Below, piece by piece: positions 60,502-64,000 of a stretch of DNA of 64,000 nucleotides. Below the pieces are notes generated by a model. It ran no database searches and was not told the DNA's origin. It worked only from the letters and a program-made list of their open reading frames with translations. Numbering within the stretch: the first letter of the stretch is position 1; each line of letters begins with the position of its first letter. The position numbers and the translations under genes were made by a program. The stretch is from CAWIHS01 sp963836005 (GTDB lineage Bacteria > Pseudomonadota > Gammaproteobacteria > GRL18), in assembly GCA_963836005.1 (NCBI GenBank), contig CAWIHS010000004.1, forward strand, positions 1 through 64,000. Reading direction: 5' to 3'.

Positions 60502-61575
60502 CTAAACCTCATCACCACGTAATTGCTCAATTAAATCTTTGATATGTAAAGCTAAAGTGCGATAGAGAACTTCTATACCCTGTTCAGCTTCAAGATCAGA
60601 TTCCAAACTAATATGCCATTCCAGTGCACTGGTATGAAAAGGTATTGATTCCAGATAGCTGCTGACGTCCCCCTGCAGACTCACAATGACATCTTGATCT
60701 GAAATTTCCTGTCGGGTTAAATTGTCCAGACTGGTGATGGTCAAACCAGAAGGGTCTTCACCTCTGGATTCAAGAAAGTTAACTAATTCGCTGTTGACAT
60801 TAATAGCGGCCGTACGGCCGGCACTGCGGTAGTTACAAACATCCGGGTAATTTATACGAGCTATGGCTTCTGCCAGTTGACTGAGTGAACTATTATCTTC
60901 ATCAATAAACAGAACATTAAACACTTTGGGTGATTTTTGCTCCCCGGTGGCGGCAAAGATAGTATCTTCACAAATATTTTTTGCCTGATCAGCGACACGT
61001 TTAAGCTGTGTGAAAACAACAAACAGGGCCAGGATGTCTTTAGCCTCTTTAATTTGAGTATCCTGAGTGACTTCCTCATAAACGGCATCGAGGTTATATT
61101 CCATACGACTGGACATCAGCATCGTACTTCTTGCCAGTTCGGGATTTAACTCATCAAATGCCTTTATGGATTGTTTTAACATTAACAGGGTTTCGCTAGC
61201 CAGACGTTCAATTTCCCTGCCCATCATGCCCTCAGGAGGGTAGCTTAACTGCACCGCTTCCCGTGCTATCGTTACGGCATAGTCTCCCATACGTTCCAGT
61301 TCAATATTGATTCGAATGATAGAAGACAGTAAACGCAGATGTACACCGCTGGGCAGATGTACCGCAATAAACCGGTGACACAGTCGATCAATTTCCCGCA
61401 TCGTCCGGTTAATTGGATAGTCATTTAAAATGGTCGTATAGGCTAATTTATTATTGCCGGTTTGCAAAGCATGGACAGCATCATGAACACCTGTCTGTAC
61501 TTTATAGGCTTGTTCTAAAATCTTGCTGCGTAAATTTTGCAAATCATTTTCAAGGCGTTGTTCCAGGTGAGACAT
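60502..61575 (-). CDS. phoU: PhoU with a C-terminal degenerate low-molecular-weight phosphatase domain
   Basis: 357 residues, longer than PhoU (~230). Residues ~1-215 are the PhoU helical bundle (SSIIRINIELERMGDYAVTI, then QLKRVADQAKNICED). Residues ~220-357 look like a low-molecular-weight tyrosine phosphatase/ArsC fold (NVLFIDEDNSSLSQLAEAIA, NYRSAGRTAA). The catalytic Cys-x5-Arg loop is lost: Cys is replaced by Asp and Arg by Leu, so it should bind but not hydrolyse phosphate or anions. It lies between pstS and pstC in the operon. Confidence 0.87.
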   Translation of the reverse strand: MSHLEQRLENDLQNLRSKILEQAYKVQTGVHDAVHALQTGNNKLAYTTILNDYPINRTMREIDRLCHRFIAVHLPSGVHLRLLSSIIRINIELERMGDYAVTIAREAVQLSYPPEGMMGREIERLASETLLMLKQSIKAFDELNPELARSTMLMSSRMEYNLDAVYEEVTQDTQIKEAKDILALFVVFTQLKRVADQAKNICEDTIFAATGEQKSPKVFNVLFIDEDNSSLSQLAEAIARINYPDVCNYRSAGRTAAINVNSELVNFLESRGEDPSGLTITSLDNLTRQEISDQDVIVSLQGDVSSYLESIPFHTSALEWHISLESDLEAEQGIEVLYRTLALHIKDLIEQLRGDEV

Positions 61576-61822
61576 AAATAATTCCCAAAGTTTAAATTAA
61601 TGTTCGAGGCAGCTTCAATAACTCATATTCAACCGAGAGCTATCAGTGTATGTTTTTTTCAGGCTGAAATATTATGCTCTTTTATGCTTGGCGGTCGTTC
61701 AGGCATCCCTGCTTCATACGACTCAGGTACTTCAATTCATCATAGAATTTCACTAGCGAGGGTGACGGTTGTATGCAAAACTGTACCATCCATGATGTAT
61801 TGAAAATCAAGCTGATTGGATA
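61576..61822. other. Gap between pstS and phoU
   Basis: 247 bases within the pst operon, holding no supported gene. Predicted short frames lack a ribosome site. It may carry a processing site that favours pstS, as seen in other pst operons, but no strong hairpin is visible. Confidence 0.4.
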
Positions 61823-62707
61823 TTAATCACATTTAACATCTGTTGCAGGCGCATAGCCTTTTTTGGTCAGGATACATTGACCTTCATTGCTCAGGATCCA
61901 GTCAAGGTATGTCTTGATTTCACCCTCAGGTTCGCCATTGGTGTACATAAACAGTGGACGGGCTATGGGATAACTGCGGTCACTGGCGGTTTTAACACTC
62001 GGATTAACACATGGACCGCCGGTCTCCTGGGCTATACAGGCCATTTTAATATGATCAGTTGCGTAGGCTAAACCACTGTAACCGATGGCACAGGGTGTTT
62101 TTTCAACCAGGTCTACAACATCTTTTGAGCCATGCATGTCCAGGGTTCCCTGACGAAATTTTCCTTTTTTACCTAAGGCCGTTTTTTTGAAATAAGCATA
62201 CGTTCCCGAATTATTCTGGCGACTGACTACAACGATTTTATCCTGTTTACAACCCGGAACAGTCAGACCTATATCGGACCATTTGGTGGCTTTGCCGTCA
62301 CGCCCGTAAATATCTTTTAGCTGTTCCAGTGAGAGTGATTCTGCAGGATTGTCATGATGTAAAAAAACGGATAATGCATCATAGCCAACGATATGTAGAA
62401 TGGGGTTTTGACCTTTGCTCTTCGCCAGTTTTATTTCTTTTTCTTTCATAGCACGGCTGGCGTTAGCAATATCAACGGTGCCGTTAATCATTGCTGCTAT
62501 ACCAGTTCCAGAACCACCGCCGGAGACCGCTATGGCAACGTTGGGATTGACATTTCTGTATTCTTCCGCCCATGCCTGTGCTACGTTAACCAGAGTGTCC
62601 GAACCTTTGTTCTGGATCACTGTGCGATCTCCAGCGTGAGCATTGAATGCTATCACTGCAAGATTTAGAGAAAAAAGACCGGCAGCAATTAATTTTCTAT
62701 TCTTCAT
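61823..62707 (-). CDS. pstS: Phosphate-binding protein PstS
   Basis: 294 residues with a signal peptide (LIAAGLFSLNLAVIAFNAHA), then the phosphate loop NKGSDTLVNVAQAWAEEY, VSGGGSGTGIAAMINGTVDI and RQNNSGTYAYFKKTALG, and SNEGQCILTKKGY at the end. It captures phosphate in the periplasm for PstCA. It is the first gene of the pst operon; AAGGA precedes the ATG 62707. Unlike the fragment at 37.9 kb it is complete. Confidence 0.93.
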   Translation of the reverse strand: MKNRKLIAAGLFSLNLAVIAFNAHAGDRTVIQNKGSDTLVNVAQAWAEEYRNVNPNVAIAVSGGGSGTGIAAMINGTVDIANASRAMKEKEIKLAKSKGQNPILHIVGYDALSVFLHHDNPAESLSLEQLKDIYGRDGKATKWSDIGLTVPGCKQDKIVVVSRQNNSGTYAYFKKTALGKKGKFRQGTLDMHGSKDVVDLVEKTPCAIGYSGLAYATDHIKMACIAQETGGPCVNPSVKTASDRSYPIARPLFMYTNGEPEGEIKTYLDWILSNEGQCILTKKGYAPATDVKCD

Positions 62708-62867
62708 ATTTATTCCTTACGTAGTTACTAACAAATTTTTTGTGAAGTATAGGGAAGACTTTTCATTAATTAAAGAGAAATTTGAAAAATAATACAAAAT
62801 AAACAATAAAAAACTATATATGGTTTTTTTGGGTGTTTGTTTGTGCTTTCGGGTGATTTGGTGTGTT
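62708..62867. promoter_or_regulatory. Upstream region of pstS
   Basis: 160 AT-rich bases between apgM and pstS, which must hold the pst promoter. I find no pair of CTGTCAT-like Pho-box repeats in either strand, so control by PhoB is not shown. Confidence 0.4.
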
Positions 62868-64000
62868 TTATGGTGTTTTTAAAGAGATAATGATGGGTTC
62901 AATATAAGCGGTATCTTCTTGTTTAAAATTATGCAGCTGACCCATTTGATCTAAAATGGTCAATAAAAACGAACTTGCAGATAATCGTCCCAGGCCACCG
63001 TACATACATTCCTGTTCCGAATAAACACGGCCTTTATCACAACGCCCATAAGGAGAAAAGAGAACAGACGGTACCGGATCCCCGCAATGGAATCCTGAAT
63101 TACTATCAGTGGAGTGATCAGCGGTGACGGCAATGATTTTATCGTGCATATCCACATCAGCAAGAGCCGCATCGATATTTTCAATAAACTGGCTTTTTAG
63201 CAGGGCCTGATGATCATGTGCACAGATATCCGTGCCCTTAATATGCAGATAGACCAGATCATGATTCTGCATGGCATCCAGAGACAATGCCACTTTTGAT
63301 TTTAAGTCAGTATCAGCCAGTGCAGTAAATTCTGGTCGGGTAATAGCTGTGAAATCAAACAGCCTGGCCAGACCAAGGACCGTGGCTTCTGCAGAAATAA
63401 CGGCCACTTTTATTTTATAATAATTCAGTATATTTTGAATTGAATTTATTTGCCCCGCGCTGCGGCATAAAACTCCGTTGGCGGGTGTTTGTCCCTGTTT
63501 CATTCGTTGCTGGTTGACGGGATGTCGGTGCAACAACTGATGAGCCTGCTGGCTGAAATAATTGATGGCCTGAGCGGTTTGAATCGCAGCAAGCCTGTCA
63601 GTTAAAGGTTTACATGTCTGAACATAGGCCGGTGTTTTCCGCGAACAGTCCGTATCACTGACTTGAGCGGATAAATTTTCTCCTTGCAGGTGCAACACTG
63701 CTCTATGCTGGGTGGTAGGATAAAAACTGCCTTTGATACCATGAGGAAGTTCAATGCTGTTTAATGCCTGTGCCAGAGTTGCCGTATGTTGATTTATTCT
63801 TCCAGCTCTTCGATCCAGTACTTTTAAATGGTCCTGTTCTGCTTCAATATGTGCAAAATTGCAGCGCAATATAATATCGCCGGGCTGAGTTGATAAATCA
63901 ATACCAGCGGCTTCCACGGGACCTCTTGCCAGGCAGGCTGTATCTTTGGGGGTCAACCCCATTAACAGAGCCATTCCGGTATGTGTGCTGACGGGCATAC
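62868..64000 (-). CDS. apgM: Cofactor-independent phosphoglycerate mutase, archaeal type (partial)
   Basis: The last ~376 residues of an ApgM-type 2,3-bisphosphoglycerate-independent phosphoglycerate mutase. Typical segments are VEAAGIDLSTQPGDIILRCN, the metal-binding KGTDICAHDHQ and AVTADHSTDSN then GDPVPSVLFSP. The N-terminus, with the first metal-binding Asp and the catalytic Ser loop, lies past the right edge, so the 63998 start is internal. The gene points to the pst operon but is separated from it by 160 bases. Confidence 0.88.
   Translation of the reverse strand, partial: MPVSTHTGMALLMGLTPKDTACLARGPVEAAGIDLSTQPGDIILRCNFAHIEAEQDHLKVLDRRAGRINQHTATLAQALNSIELPHGIKGSFYPTTQHRAVLHLQGENLSAQVSDTDCSRKTPAYVQTCKPLTDRLAAIQTAQAINYFSQQAHQLLHRHPVNQQRMKQGQTPANGVLCRSAGQINSIQNILNYYKIKVAVISAEATVLGLARLFDFTAITRPEFTALADTDLKSKVALSLDAMQNHDLVYLHIKGTDICAHDHQALLKSQFIENIDAALADVDMHDKIIAVTADHSTDSNSGFHCGDPVPSVLFSPYGRCDKGRVYSEQECMYGGLGRLSASSFLLTILDQMGQLHNFKQEDTAYIEPIIISLKTP

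Noticed and set aside
61600..61803. 67-codon frame between pstS and phoU
   Set aside because: No ribosome site or motif, opposite strand to the operon.
62708..62867. Possible Pho box upstream of pstS
   Set aside because: I could not find two CTGTCAT-like repeats with an 11-base period; AT-rich text alone is not enough.

Overview
The window looks like chromosome of an AT-leaning gammaproteobacterium, probably a sulfur oxidiser of the Thiotrichales type. This is inference from a DsrC/TusE-family protein, GAK-system genes, an archaeal-type phosphoglycerate mutase, a tRNA-Glu close to the enterobacterial one, and a heavy load of short non-autonomous mobile elements. No rRNA, CRISPR array, phage or intact transposase was found. 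Two themes dominate: surface polysaccharide (about 6.5-22.4 kb) and phosphate/polyphosphate handling (about 0.9-6.5 kb and 30.8-62.7 kb).

Layout. 1-243: tail of a DUF4214 protein. 0.9-6.6 kb: CotH kinase/beta-helix protein, a small membrane-anchored protein, VTC-domain protein, DUF4956 membrane protein and a membrane-anchored CYTH/VTC-like protein. 6.6-22.4 kb: sulfotransferase, GT-C-like membrane protein, several GT4 enzymes, a methyltransferase with nine 9-residue repeats, and a Wzm/Wzt exporter; together these resemble an ABC-exporter-dependent O-antigen locus with a WbdD-like terminator. 22.6-30.6 kb: pterin dehydratase, HTH/ferredoxin/reductase fusion, a CBS-PAS-GGDEF-EAL signalling protein, tRNA-Glu, DsrC-like protein, HtpX.

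30.8-43.6 kb: SixA-Nudix fusion, the GAK set (amphi-Trp protein, HprK-related kinase, ATP-grasp, PhoU-like/APH fusion, CofD-like), a decayed pstS-phoU remnant, then a tightly overlapping operon of RHH, CHAD, ParA/MinD, CYTH and Nudix proteins, followed by a Mut7-C protein. 43.6-52.9 kb: PPK2, UspA, two Na/Pi cotransporters, a CorC/HlyC protein and small proteins, one with an 11x Gly-Lys-Lys tail. 53.5-62.7 kb: two more CorC/HlyC proteins and a pst operon (pstS-phoU-pstC-pstA-pstB2-pstB1). 62.9-64.0 kb: apgM, cut by the window edge.

How it fits together: PPK2, the VTC protein, CHAD/CYTH proteins, Nudix enzymes, Pst, Na/Pi transporters and several PhoU-type modules suggest a region for phosphate import, polyphosphate storage and its control. 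The ParA-RHH-CHAD operon could position polyphosphate granules, and the two PstB ATPases have complementary losses of key motifs, predicting an obligate asymmetric heterodimer.

The least expected non-coding signal is a group of MITE-like elements. Most have termini GTAAC...GTTAC with perfect 8-bp target duplications (IS66-like), and they carry interchangeable hairpin cassettes whose stems differ while the apex (CATCCATG) stays nearly constant. One copy splits a phoU pseudogene; one core sits between unrelated termini with a 10-bp duplication; and two copies share the same nested second element.
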